The notes beneath the pieces were generated by a model. It did not search any database, was not told where the DNA came from, and worked only from the letters and a program-made list of their open reading frames with translations. Source: Lachnospiraceae bacterium (GTDB taxonomy: Bacteria; Bacillota; Clostridia; Lachnospirales; Lachnospiraceae). Taken from it: 64,000 nucleotides of DNA. The stretch covers positions 1-64,000 of the forward strand of contig JAGAQJ010000010.1 of assembly GCA_017622845.1 (NCBI GenBank), given 5' to 3'. The position numbers and the translations under genes were made by a program. Shown in pieces: positions 9,729 to 18,047 of this stretch. Positions within the stretch are counted from its first letter, which is position 1; every line of letters starts with the position of its first letter.

Positions 9729-11105
9729 TTACTTTTGCTGCTTCCAGTATTCCTCAATCGATTCTGTCAATTCTGCCCTGTCGCACCGGTCTGCCAGATA
9801 TTTCTGCATTGCCGCACCGAGTATGGACCAGTGGTCATTGGGCACAATTGCGGAAGCATTAAACGCTGTACCGTCCTGAACGTGCTGATAGATATCTCTG
9901 CTCAATGGGTCCTGCGGCTCATAAGGATTATTTTTAAAGGGCGGTATCAGGCTGCAGCTCTTTACGAGCATCTGCTGTCCGATTTCACTGTATACAATCC
10001 AGTTTAGAAATTCCTTTGCTGCTGCCTTTTGTTGTTCCGATGCCATCTGACCATCCATCATCACCTGCTTGGACGGAGAGCCCTGAATCATCTGATTTGC
10101 AAAATCATTTTCATCATTGTTCAGGAAATACGGAAGAAAGCCATATTCATCGGTGGTCTTCGCACCTGCTTCCTCGAGATTAGGCCATGCCCAGTTTCCG
10201 TTGAACCAGAATGCTGTCTTTCCATCCGCCAAATCAATCGCCATCTCATCATAGTCGGCGCCAAGTGGGTCGCCTTTTGCGACATTATATTTTTTCAGAA
10301 TATCAAACATATTTAAAAACTCTGTCATTCTCTGATAGCTGTCAAGGTCAAGCTCACCGCTCTTAAGCTGCTCTATCACGGTTTGCGCACCCTCAGAGGT
10401 TCCGTCATAGGTTTCGTAAATATACTGGAGCTGATGTGCACCCAGCGACCAGTCTTCCTTTGCCATGGAAATCGGTTTCTCGATGCCTGCTGCTACAAGT
10501 CTGTCTAAAAGCGCCACAAAATCGTCCTGTGTCTTAATAGCGGAAACATCAAAGGTTTCTCCCAAGGCTTCCTCAATAACTGTCTTGTTGTAAATCAGTC
10601 CTCTGCCTTCAATACATAAAGGAAAGCTGTAGACTTTTCCATTGACCTCTGTCAGATACTCCTGTGCCTCGGCAGTCCACGGCTCCGCAGTCAAATCTTC
10701 TGCCTTTTCCTCTGCCAGTGCAATCACGTCCGTAGTATCCAAAATAGATAATGTAGGCGGATTTCCCGAATTGTAAAGGCTGACCACCTTTGTGTATGGT
10801 GAATCTCCGTCCGTAACCGGCATCACCTCCACATGGACGCCTGATTTCTTCTCAAATTCTGCTGCCATCTCCTCCAAAGCAACTTGAATCTCTGCCTTGG
10901 AATTGAGCAGTGTAATGCTTGTTCCGCTTAATGCAGGGTCATACTCAAAGGTATCTGTCGAAGTGTCAATCGGTATTTTTTCTTCTACCTCATTGGGATC
11001 GTCCGGGTCACTAGCAAATCCAAACCGGCATCCGGTCAGTGTTGATGCCATAAACACTACTGTCAGCGCTGAGGCAATGACCCTTGTCATTACTTTCCTT
11101 TTCAT
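9729..11105 (-). CDS. Sugar-binding lipoprotein of the sucrose-type ABC importer
   Basis: This 458-residue binding protein is the first gene of the operon. It has a basic N-terminus, a hydrophobic core and the lipobox LTGC, then an acidic linker and a family-1 binding fold with ligand-cleft features such as AFWFNGNWAWPNL. GGAGG lies seven bases before the ATG at 11105; the longer form starting at 11132 has no better site. Operon context points to sucrose or a related fructosyl sugar; the sequence alone does not fix the ligand. Confidence 0.88.
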   Translation of the reverse strand: MKRKVMTRVIASALTVVFMASTLTGCRFGFASDPDDPNEVEEKIPIDTSTDTFEYDPALSGTSITLLNSKAEIQVALEEMAAEFEKKSGVHVEVMPVTDGDSPYTKVVSLYNSGNPPTLSILDTTDVIALAEEKAEDLTAEPWTAEAQEYLTEVNGKVYSFPLCIEGRGLIYNKTVIEEALGETFDVSAIKTQDDFVALLDRLVAAGIEKPISMAKEDWSLGAHQLQYIYETYDGTSEGAQTVIEQLKSGELDLDSYQRMTEFLNMFDILKKYNVAKGDPLGADYDEMAIDLADGKTAFWFNGNWAWPNLEEAGAKTTDEYGFLPYFLNNDENDFANQMIQGSPSKQVMMDGQMASEQQKAAAKEFLNWIVYSEIGQQMLVKSCSLIPPFKNNPYEPQDPLSRDIYQHVQDGTAFNASAIVPNDHWSILGAAMQKYLADRCDRAELTESIEEYWKQQK

Positions 11106-11144
11106 GAAATCTTCCTCCTTTTTGTTTCTCACTTTACGCTCGCA

Positions 11145-11169
11145 TAACCGATTAAGTAACCGGTTACTT
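11145..11169. promoter_or_regulatory. LacI-family operator O1
   Basis: A perfect 16-base palindrome AAGTAACCGGTTACTT (11154-11169) adjoins TAACCGATTA (11145-11154). It lies directly downstream of the -10 of the catabolic operon, the classic position for repression. Confidence 0.8.
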
Positions 11170-11178
11170 TATGATTTA

Positions 11179-11207
11179 ATAGTAACATCTGAAAATGCCC
11201 CCGTCAA
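11179..11207 (-). promoter_or_regulatory. Promoter of the sucrose-type operon
   Basis: On the minus strand, -35 TTGACG (11207-11202) and -10 TACTAT (11184-11179) are 17 bases apart. Operator O1 covers the expected transcription start region. Confidence 0.8.
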
Positions 11208-11270
11208 CTGAAAATCGCAACTTCATGATTTTACACAATTTGACTTTTTAAATTTTATTCACAAGTTACA

Positions 11271-11295
11271 AAACCGGTTACTTAACCGATTACTT
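11271..11295. promoter_or_regulatory. LacI-family operator O2
   Basis: AACCGGTT (11272-11279) followed by ACTTAACCGATTA repeats O1 in the opposite orientation. It sits just upstream of and touching the -35 of the regulator gene, so autoregulation is likely. O1 and O2 are about 120 bases apart, allowing looping. Confidence 0.78.
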
Positions 11296-11296
11296 C

Positions 11297-11325
11297 TTGT
11301 CGCTTCCATAATTTCCTGCTATACT
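11297..11325 (+). promoter_or_regulatory. Promoter of the LacI-family regulator
   Basis: -35 TTGTCG (11297-11302), 17-base spacer, -10 TATACT (11320-11325). Confidence 0.7.
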
Positions 11326-11367
11326 TTACTTAATATCACTACTTCATATTGAAAAGGATATCAAATC

Positions 11368-12405
11368 ATGAGCAGAAAAAGAAATGTAACATTTGATGAT
11401 ATTGCAAAATATACCGGTTTTTCGAAAACAACAATATCCCGGTATTTCAACGCACCCGACTCTCTTACTTTAGAAAATCAGGAGACAATCGCAAAGGCGC
11501 TGGTAGATTTGGATTATAAAGAAAATAAGGTCGCGCGGATTCTCGCGAATGGTAAGACGGAATTTATCGGCGTGATTGTCCCGAATTTAAAAAATCACTA
11601 CTATTCTGAGATGCTGAATCAGATTTTACAGACTTACGAGCGCTTCGGCTATAAATTTCTCGTTTTTATCGGGAATGATGATGAGAAATCGGAACGGCAG
11701 TACATTCAGGAGCTTCTTGCCTACAACATTGAAGGTCTGATTGTGTTAAGCTTTACCCTTCCCTCAAAGGAGCTTGCAGATTTACAGATTCCGATTGTGA
11801 CGATTGAGCGCGAGGACAAATATGTGTGCAGCGTCAACACTGACAATTACATGGGCGGTATTCAGGCAACCAGTCTGCTTGCCAAGCACAATTGTGACAT
11901 TCTGATACATATCAATTCTCCTACTGCGCCGGAAATTCCTGCCTATGGGCGTATTCAGGGCTTTCTTGATATCTGTGAGGCAAAACATCTCAAGCACCGG
12001 ATTATTTATAAGGCTCTTGGAAATACATACGAGCAGATGCAGAAAAGTCTCAGTGAAATTTTAGACGAGTTGGACACCGCTTATCCCAATCAAAAGAAAG
12101 GAATTTTTATCTCAAGTGATACGCACGCGAATGTTTTCTTAAATCTTCTGATGAAAAAATACGGCACTCTGCCCGATGATTATCTGATTGTCGGTTTTGA
12201 CGACTCACCGATTTCCAGAGAGGCAGTCATTCCTATCAGCACTGTCGGACAGCAGATTGACAAGCTTGCGTTTGAAGCGGTCAGCCTGCTTGTAGAGCAG
12301 ATGAATGAGCAGAAAAAGAGAAAGCCGGAGCCTTTAACAGAACCTGTCCACAAGGTGATTACGCCTATTCTGCTGCGCCGGGAGACGACGGAGAAATCAC
12401 ACTAA
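11368..12405 (+). CDS. LacI-family transcriptional regulator of the sucrose-type operon
   Basis: This 345-residue regulator has an N-terminal helix-turn-helix (VTFDDIAKYTGFSKTTISRY, residues about 7-26), a hinge helix with KVARILANGKTEFIGV, and a periplasmic-binding-like effector domain to the C-terminus. It is divergent from the sucrose-type operon, and two matching operator copies lie in the shared control region, one over each promoter. I infer local repression relieved by sugar. The hinge lacks the very common LA-LR spelling but keeps an ARILANG version. The gene ends nine bases from the convergent MFS gene. Confidence 0.9.
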   Translation: MSRKRNVTFDDIAKYTGFSKTTISRYFNAPDSLTLENQETIAKALVDLDYKENKVARILANGKTEFIGVIVPNLKNHYYSEMLNQILQTYERFGYKFLVFIGNDDEKSERQYIQELLAYNIEGLIVLSFTLPSKELADLQIPIVTIEREDKYVCSVNTDNYMGGIQATSLLAKHNCDILIHINSPTAPEIPAYGRIQGFLDICEAKHLKHRIIYKALGNTYEQMQKSLSEILDELDTAYPNQKKGIFISSDTHANVFLNLLMKKYGTLPDDYLIVGFDDSPISREAVIPISTVGQQIDKLAFEAVSLLVEQMNEQKKRKPEPLTEPVHKVITPILLRRETTEKSH

Positions 12406-12413
12406 TGCTCCTT

Positions 12414-13823
12414 TCAAACTTCCCCCGACATTTTATCGGGTGAACAAAAAATCGAGATCATCAGCAGCACCAACGCTCCCACAGTCATCCATAAAAAGGA
12501 CATATTCATGCCGTGCATCAAAGCATTATCTCCATAAACCTCGGCTGAGCCTGCACTCACCGCGGTCATAATCCCCACAAACACTGCCGATCCGATGGAT
12601 CCGGCAATAGTACGGAAGGAGGTCAGCAATGATGATGCATCCGCCACTTTTTGGGGGGGCACATTACTGGTTCCCCATGTCAGCAGAGGCATCATCAAAC
12701 TGCCGATGGAAATATTTCGGATCACATTGAGAACAACAGCAATCCAAAGAGGGGTACTCATGGTGATGAAGGACATTCCAATATTGCTGACTACCAATGC
12801 AGCAGAACCAATCATAAAAATTTTCTTAATTCCAATTTTATCATACATTCTCCCTGCAAACGGGCTGACTACGGCAGTTGCAAGAGAACCGGGCAGCGTA
12901 ACCAAGCCGGAAATAACTGCTGAGTAGCCCATAACGCTCTGAACATACAGCGGCATCATTACAGAAGAACCCATCATCACCAAATAGAGAACCATACTGG
13001 AAATGACGCTCACTGCATAACTCCGATTGCTTAAAATTTTTACATCAAGGAAGGGCTTTTCGAGACTGCACTGACGGATAATAAAGAGCACGCAGACCAC
13101 AATTCCGATAAGCAACGGCGCCCCTGCCTGTATGCTGATCAAACCGTAGTTGCTGATATTTCCAATGCCGAGCGTAATTCCGCCAAATGCAAAGATGCTC
13201 TCTGCAAAGGAAAGGACATCAAACTTTTTATCCTGAATTTCCAGCACATCTTCAAAGACAATACCGGATATGACAAATGATATTGCCATGATGACCAGCA
13301 CCAGATAAAAAATGGATTTCCAGCCGAAAGCATCAATCATCAGTCCGGCAATTGTCGGCGCAATGATTGGCGCGGCAGTTGTTGCCAGTCCATAAGTTCC
13401 CATCATGGTTCCCTTTTTCTCAGTCGGATAAACCGTCAAAATGACAACCTGCGCTGCTGACATTAAAACGCCGTTGCCGCAAGCCTGCAGAATCCTGCCC
13501 ACCATCATAAGTCCGAAGTTTCCAGCAAAAATACTGAGGATAAGACCCACAATAAAACTCCCGATTCCAGCCATATACAGCTTTTTGGTGGGAAAACGGG
13601 TAATCAGGAAAGCAGTCAGCGGCATAACCATTCCCATAGCAAGAGAATATCCGCTTGTAACCCACTGACCAGTTGAAGTGGTCACCCCGAAATATTCCAC
13701 CAAATTAGGAAGTGCCGTGGTCATAGCCGTTGACAAAGTTGATGACGCAATGCCTGAGACAACCAGATTGATAAAAATTAAAGTTCGTTTTCTGTCAGTT
13801 AATTGCATAATTTTTGAGTTCAT
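12414..13823 (-). CDS. MFS drug efflux transporter, DHA2 (EmrB/QacA) family
   Basis: This 469-residue membrane protein has about 14 hydrophobic segments. Family motifs include the first-helix region ASSTLSTAMTTALPNLVEYF, WVTSGYSLAMG, and the antiporter-type run GLATTAAPIIAPTIAGLMIDAFGWKSIFYL in helix 5. It should export toxic compounds or drugs in exchange for protons. The MarR-family gene lies 45 bases upstream in the same direction, and its own promoter carries a large palindrome, so the pair behaves as a repressor-pump operon. Confidence 0.9.
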   Translation of the reverse strand: MNSKIMQLTDRKRTLIFINLVVSGIASSTLSTAMTTALPNLVEYFGVTTSTGQWVTSGYSLAMGMVMPLTAFLITRFPTKKLYMAGIGSFIVGLILSIFAGNFGLMMVGRILQACGNGVLMSAAQVVILTVYPTEKKGTMMGTYGLATTAAPIIAPTIAGLMIDAFGWKSIFYLVLVIMAISFVISGIVFEDVLEIQDKKFDVLSFAESIFAFGGITLGIGNISNYGLISIQAGAPLLIGIVVCVLFIIRQCSLEKPFLDVKILSNRSYAVSVISSMVLYLVMMGSSVMMPLYVQSVMGYSAVISGLVTLPGSLATAVVSPFAGRMYDKIGIKKIFMIGSAALVVSNIGMSFITMSTPLWIAVVLNVIRNISIGSLMMPLLTWGTSNVPPQKVADASSLLTSFRTIAGSIGSAVFVGIMTAVSAGSAEVYGDNALMHGMNMSFLWMTVGALVLLMISIFCSPDKMSGEV

Positions 13824-13868
13824 ATTTTCTATGCTCCTTTTCTGCTTCTGTTTATTTGCACGATTTCC

Positions 13869-14330
13869 CTATTCTCCATGGTGTTCCTCCATTCTATGCC
13901 ATACCTTCCGATTGATGTTATCTGCCATCTGCTGCAGGGTTTGTTCTACTAATGTCAGTTCTTCCGGCGAAATGCCTGCTCTGAAGGTTTCATAAAAGTT
14001 AGCATGTATTTTCTTAATCTGTTTTGCCGCCGGAATTGCCCTTTCTGTCAGATACAAATGCTTGACTCTCCGATCCCTTTCATCGACAATGACCCTTATA
14101 TAACCGACTTCTGTCAGTTTCTTAATAATTTTGGTCAGTGTTGCCTTGTCAACACGGATGGTTTCCACCATTTCCTGCGGAGAGGCACCGGGATGGTCGT
14201 AGAGGTATTCCACATAAAATTGCTGACCCCAGCCGATTTCAAATGCAGACAGTCCACGATCATAGTACATCTTCATGAGTCTGTCAAAAATGGAAACATA
14301 CCGCCCTATATTTGAAAAGTGATCTTTCAT
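13869..14330 (-). CDS. MarR-family transcriptional regulator
   Basis: This is a 153-residue winged-helix regulator. The recognition region is ASPQEMVETIRVDKATLTKII (two short blocks, about residues 49-69), followed by the wing VIVDERDRRVKHLYLTERA with the typical D-x-R-D pattern. The ATG at 14330 is chosen since the GTG at 14342 abuts AAGGAG with no spacing. It precedes the efflux gene, and the perfect palindrome over its promoter suggests that it represses itself and the pump until a ligand binds. Confidence 0.88.
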   Translation of the reverse strand: MKDHFSNIGRYVSIFDRLMKMYYDRGLSAFEIGWGQQFYVEYLYDHPGASPQEMVETIRVDKATLTKIIKKLTEVGYIRVIVDERDRRVKHLYLTERAIPAAKQIKKIHANFYETFRAGISPEELTLVEQTLQQMADNINRKVWHRMEEHHGE

Positions 14331-14385
14331 GCTGTCTAACACTCCTTATATGTTATATTTTCTAAACATACTTTGACATTAATAT

Positions 14386-14414
14386 ATTGTATCGCAAAAA
14401 AGTTGCGTACGCAA
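14386..14414 (-). promoter_or_regulatory. Promoter of the marR-efflux operon
   Basis: Minus-strand -35 TTGCGT (14414-14409) and -10 TACAAT (14391-14386), spacer 17. The -35 and most of the spacer are inside the palindrome at 14396-14421. Confidence 0.75.
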
Positions 14415-14421
14415 CTTTTTT
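14396..14421. promoter_or_regulatory. MarR operator palindrome
   Basis: A perfect 26-base palindrome: A6, the core GTTGCGTACGCAAC, then T6. Its overlap with the promoter elements fits repression by the adjacent MarR protein. It could fold as a hairpin in RNA, but its position favours an operator. Bases 14422-14591 hold nothing else I can support. Confidence 0.8.
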
Positions 14422-14591
14422 AAATAACAAATAATATTAATAAAAAAACATCTTGAACGCTCAACCTGTATAAGGTGTCTGAAAGACTCTTATGCTTGAA
14501 CCGGATTCATGCATAAAAAACACATGAATGATCTTGCTGGTGCTGATCTTACCCACCCCGGATGCATAGCAACGACCTGTTTAGCTAATAA

Positions 14592-14633
14592 AAAACCGCC
14601 GTATAGGAAACAAAAATTCTATACGGCGGTTTT
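14592..14633 (-). terminator. Rho-independent terminator of the XRE gene
   Basis: A 15-base perfect stem (CTATACGGCGGTTTT at 14619-14633 and its complement at 14592-14606) is followed on the minus strand by a T-run. Confidence 0.9.
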
Positions 14634-14655
14634 ATCTTTAACTTGATATCTTTTT

Positions 14656-15264
14656 CTATCTCGATAACACATGCCTGCAATAGCTTACCTCACCGCAATG
14701 CGGACATTTCAATTTTCTCTTTGTGATGGTGTGCGGTCCCATAATGTATTCCTTCATGCTCGGTACAAACCGATTGCGGCACTCCGGACACTCAAATGCA
14801 CCTGCTTCTCTGTCTAAAACAATCGCAACTCCAACACACAGGATAAATCCCAAGCTTGCAGTCACTATGATAAATATTCTCATGAGCATGGACATTTCAA
14901 TCATCTCTGCTGCGCAATAAATAAGTAATACTCCCAATATAGCGCCTGTAAAAGCCACTATAGCAGAAAGTATAATCTTTTTTCTGCTTTCTTCCTGTTC
15001 TCTTACCAGATTCATCATATTCTCCTCCGCTTTCTTTTGATAATCCTGCTCGTAAACTCTCTCCCCTGAAAGCAGTTCATTGACTGTTATCTGCAGTATT
15101 TCACACAATGGAAGCATAAAGGTTACTTCCGGAAGACCTTTTCCGCACTCCCACTTCGAAACCGTTTTATCACTGATATTTAACTGTTCCGCCAACTGCT
15201 TCTGGGTGAGATTTTTTGATTTGCGCTCACTCGCGATAAATTTTCCGATTTTTATCTGATCCAT
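14656..15264 (-). CDS. XRE-family regulator with membrane hairpin and zinc ribbon
   Basis: This 202-residue protein begins with a Cro/C1 helix-turn-helix (about residues 6-60; LTQKQLAEQLNISDKTVSKWE), then a charged linker, two membrane segments (about 97-118 and 127-150), and a C-terminal CPEC...CPHCG metal-binding ribbon (about 160-192). DNA-binding membrane proteins of this shape are common in clostridia and probably sense envelope or metal signals; the signal here is unknown. It has its own strong terminator, and an inverted repeat about 90 bases upstream may be its operator. Confidence 0.85.
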   Translation of the reverse strand: MDQIKIGKFIASERKSKNLTQKQLAEQLNISDKTVSKWECGKGLPEVTFMLPLCEILQITVNELLSGERVYEQDYQKKAEENMMNLVREQEESRKKIILSAIVAFTGAILGVLLIYCAAEMIEMSMLMRIFIIVTASLGFILCVGVAIVLDREAGAFECPECRNRFVPSMKEYIMGPHTITKRKLKCPHCGEVSYCRHVLSR

Positions 15265-15353
15265 TCACACCCTCCTTCCCTTTTGATTCCTGATGCAGTA
15301 TGTTCGTGTGTACTATCATTATGTACCATGAAAGGAGTATCCGAAACCCACAA

Positions 15354-15390
15354 AACGTAGAATCTGCAAAATATCTGCAAATTCTACGTT
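15354..15390. promoter_or_regulatory. Inverted repeat upstream of the XRE gene
   Basis: AACGTAGAATCTGC (15354-15367) pairs with GCAAATTCTACGTT (15377-15390), 13 of 14 bases. It is a candidate operator; no clear -35/-10 pair fixes its role. Confidence 0.4.
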
Positions 15391-15513
15391 CCATAGAGTG
15401 TACCGTATTCCTGCCATGCCAACCGCTTATCCTTCCTATCATGGTGATTCGACTGGCTTACTGATTTTCTGTTGCCAAAACGCTGCCATTTCAATGATTA
15501 TGCACTCTGTGTA

Positions 15514-15885
15514 CTACTGCTGTTTTGAATAAACAGCATCATTTCTTGAGAGAAGATAGACGCAATACTGATTCATGCTGATTCCCTCTCTCTTAGAATG
15601 TTCTGCAAGAGAACGGTGCAGACTACGAGGAATCCTAAGCTTAAATTGTCCGGAATAATCCTCTAAGCTGTCCGGCTCATGAATTTCTATACCATCTTCA
15701 ATGGCAGCTTCCAACCATGCTTTCTTGGCATCCAGAGCATTTGCAACCGCTGCTTCTATCGTTTCACCAGAGGTAATACATCCAGGAAGTTCCGGAAATG
15801 AAACTACAAAACCACCCTCATCCTTATCTTCTACAACTTCCATACGATAATTCATTGCCATATAATCATTCAGCGTTTTCATCAT
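15514..15885 (-). CDS. hicB: HicB-type antitoxin
   Basis: This 123-residue protein has the HicB degraded RNase-H-like fold: GGFVVSFPELPGCITSGET (about residues 23-41), then EAAVANALDAKKAWLEAA. A C-terminal ribbon-helix-helix DNA-binding part follows (LRIPRSLHRSLAEHSKREG, then SMNQYCVYLL). It should bind and block the HicA toxin and repress the operon. The start at 15885 overlaps the end of hicA by 20 bases, which couples translation; the longer form from 15906 is less likely. Confidence 0.9.
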   Translation of the reverse strand: MMKTLNDYMAMNYRMEVVEDKDEGGFVVSFPELPGCITSGETIEAAVANALDAKKAWLEAAIEDGIEIHEPDSLEDYSGQFKLRIPRSLHRSLAEHSKREGISMNQYCVYLLSRNDAVYSKQQ

Positions 15886-16123
15886 TGACCGCCTCACTTT
15901 CCACAATCTGCTTTACCATCTCGACATACACTTTTTTGATTGGTTCATGCTTTGGTATTGTAATCGGCTGACATCCTGCTTTTCTAAATGTATAATGGCT
16001 GCTGCCGCCTTTCGGAGCACTCATCACATATCCATAGCTTTCCAATATCTTACGCAATTCATCAAACCGGAGGTCTTTTGACAAAGCACATATTCTTGTT
16101 AATAGTTTATCCCATTTTGACAT
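15866..16123 (-). CDS. hicA: HicA-type mRNA interferase toxin
   Basis: This 85-residue protein has the small double-stranded-RNA-binding-like fold of HicA, including the catalytic His in GGSSHYTFRKAG and a final PITIPKHEPIKKVYVEMVKQI helix region. It should cleave translating mRNA when the antitoxin is lost. GGAGG lies eight bases before the ATG. The order toxin-antitoxin with a strong upstream promoter is normal for HicAB. Confidence 0.92.
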   Translation of the reverse strand: MSKWDKLLTRICALSKDLRFDELRKILESYGYVMSAPKGGSSHYTFRKAGCQPITIPKHEPIKKVYVEMVKQIVESEAVNDENAE

Positions 16124-16143
16124 TCTGAATGCCTCCTGCTTAT

Positions 16144-16172
16144 ATTATATGTGGTGTCATATTTGGTGTCAA
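16144..16172 (-). promoter_or_regulatory. hicAB promoter with tandem operator repeats
   Basis: Both boxes are consensus: TTGACA (16172-16167) and TATAAT (16149-16144), spacer 17. Two adjacent 12-base direct repeats (ATATGTGGTGTC at 16147-16158, ATATTTGGTGTC at 16159-16170) lie across spacer and boxes and are candidate HicB sites. Confidence 0.8.
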
Positions 16173-16439
16173 TGCTTTACTTTTTAATTTTTCCTGCGAG
16201 TTCTATATCAATTGTATCATATTCGTCAATTTTCCCTCCATGCCGATTAACTGCTTCTTCCATTTTTTTGCAAAAAAACTCTGCCAACTAATATTTCATA
16301 ACATTTTTTGGTGTATTCAACAAACAAAGAAATATCAGAAGCATGACCTGATAAAAGAAATAACCAGTCTGATACACACCCTTTTTGCACTGGATGATAT
16401 GTACGAACTGAAAATAAAAGAAGAAAAAACAGGCATCAA

Positions 16440-16489
16440 AAAACCTTACCGATATTCAGTTTCTATTTCTGAAAATCAGTAAGGTTTTC
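16440..16489. terminator. Bidirectional hairpin terminator
   Basis: Arms 16440-16459 and 16470-16489 pair at 18 of 20 positions (AAAACCTTAC core), with T-runs on both strands. An ORF ending here (16129-16482, plus) has an unlike first half and is not called. The rest of 16173-16585 shows no gene. Confidence 0.6.
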
Positions 16490-16585
16490 TTATGTCTATA
16501 AAGTAATTAACTGAATTTATTTGGAAGCCGTATAAATGCTGAACTTCGCGGCTGCCTGGGGCACACCGCTTTCGTGATATCAGGC

Positions 16586-17659
16586 TTAATCGCCAAAGCT
16601 GATGCCAAGTGTCTTAGCTTCCTGTATAATGGTGGAATTCGGATCAACCATCTTAAGCTTTCCTGCAACCTCCTCAAGAGGTACCTTCACGATTTCCCTG
16701 TTCTTGTAGCCTACCATGTAGCCGTACTCTCCCTTAAGAATGAGTCTTGCTGCCTCTGCCCCGAGACGGCTTGCAAATACTCTGTCATATGAATCAGGGC
16801 TTCCGCCTCTCTGCGTATGCCCGGGAACAGTCACGCGCACCTCCATGCCGCTCTTCTTGGTAATCTGCTCTGCAATTTCATAGGAAACGCTTGGATACTT
16901 GTAGTCCGCCATATATTTTTTGTATTCTTTCTTGGAAAGAGCAGCTGTTTCCTTGGAAATGGCGCCCTCCGCCACGGCAAGAATCGTAAAGCGGCTTCCT
17001 CTTTCGGAACGCTTTTTAATCGCCTCAATTACCTTATCAATGTCATACGGTATCTCAGGTATCAATATGATATCCGCTCCGCCTGCCATACCTGCATTCA
17101 AGGTAAGGAAGCCTACCTTGTGTCCCATTACTTCCACGATAAATACACGTCCATGCGATGCGGCAGTAGTGTGTATCTGATCAATGCACTGGGTCGCAAT
17201 ATCAACAGCGCTCTGGAATCCAAAAGTCATGTCCGTACCCCAAAGGTCATTATCAATCGTCTTTGGCAGTGTTACAATGTTTAAGCCCTCCTCACGCAAA
17301 AGGTTCGCTGTCTTATGCGTGCCGTTTCCGCCAAGAATTACCAGACAGTCAAGGTTCAGCTTATGGTAATTGTGTTTCATTGCCTCTACCTTATCCAGCC
17401 CATTCTCATCCGGGTCGCGCATGTTCTTAAACGGCATACGGGAACTTCCCAGAATCGTACCGCCTTTTGTCAGAATCCCTGAAAAGTCTGACGGTTCAAG
17501 CATCTTATACTTTCCGTATATAAGACCCTTGTAGCCGTCGAGAAATCCAAACAGCTCTATCTGCTGGCCTGCATTGAACAATCCCTTTGCCACGCCGCGC
17601 ATTGCTGCATTCAATGCCTGACAATCACCGCCGCTTGTTAACATTCCTATTCTTATCAT
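16586..17659 (-). CDS. pfkA: 6-phosphofructokinase, PfkA family
   Basis: This 357-residue glycolytic enzyme phosphorylates fructose 6-phosphate. Motifs: N-terminal GMLTSGGDCQALNAAMRG, the phosphoryl-donor loop LGGNGTHKTA (about residues 111-120), the catalytic PKTIDNDLWGTD (about 134-145), and the sugar-phosphate loop VPGHTQRGGSPDSYDR. The donor loop has Gly in the position that selects ATP, but Asn in place of the usual Asp (GGDGS) and Lys before TIDND, a mix seen in the long-chain group of PfkA proteins. The donor, ATP or PPi, is therefore not certain. A clear promoter and GGAGG site precede it. Confidence 0.9.
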   Translation of the reverse strand: MIRIGMLTSGGDCQALNAAMRGVAKGLFNAGQQIELFGFLDGYKGLIYGKYKMLEPSDFSGILTKGGTILGSSRMPFKNMRDPDENGLDKVEAMKHNYHKLNLDCLVILGGNGTHKTANLLREEGLNIVTLPKTIDNDLWGTDMTFGFQSAVDIATQCIDQIHTTAASHGRVFIVEVMGHKVGFLTLNAGMAGGADIILIPEIPYDIDKVIEAIKKRSERGSRFTILAVAEGAISKETAALSKKEYKKYMADYKYPSVSYEIAEQITKKSGMEVRVTVPGHTQRGGSPDSYDRVFASRLGAEAARLILKGEYGYMVGYKNREIVKVPLEEVAGKLKMVDPNSTIIQEAKTLGISFGD

Positions 17660-17749
17660 TGGAACCTCCTTTTTCGCATGAAATATATGCGTGTCATTGT
17701 TTTTGCTGAATATGTTGCTATGAAAGCCCGAAATTGTTTAATCTATTAT

Positions 17750-17778
17750 ATTATAATCCATTTTTCAGATAGTAACAA
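17750..17778 (-). promoter_or_regulatory. pfkA promoter
   Basis: Minus-strand TTGTTA (17778-17773) and TATAAT (17755-17750), spacer 17. A small CGCAT/ATGCG hairpin in the leader lies just ahead of the ribosome site. Confidence 0.75.
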
Positions 17779-17817
17779 CTTATTCAGGAAAATTTTTGAA
17801 AATAAAAATAGCCGTTA

Positions 17818-17875
17818 ATTATATCCGGACGAAAACGACAGTCAGTATACAGAAGGGCGGCAGTTACGAGCCGCC
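17818..17875. repeat. R1 element fragment
   Basis: The run tatccggacgaaaacgacag and the following gtcagta-acagaag match parts of R1 copy C out of their full context; no terminal inverted repeats are present. Confidence 0.5.
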
Positions 17876-17900
17876 CCCAATGGTATTTTGAAAAAACATC

Positions 17901-17929
17901 TGTAAACAACACGGATTCTATGCTACAAT
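17901..17929 (+). promoter_or_regulatory. Probable mscL promoter
   Basis: An extended -10 TGCTACAAT (17921-17929) lies 17 bases after a weak -35 TGTAAA (17901-17906). Confidence 0.45.
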
Positions 17930-18047
17930 ATCAAAGGCAGGTTATTGATGCACCAAAATGCAGCAAAAGCGGCATTTGGACACACGCCTTCTGCTGATAT
18001 ACGGCAGGGAGAAACAGTATCACTATTTACAAAAGGAGAATTGTATC

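Noticed and set aside
16129..16482. Plus-strand ORF of 117 residues
   Set aside because: It overlaps the hicAB promoter and ends inside a strong hairpin. The second half looks slightly protein-like, but no start or ribosome site supports it.
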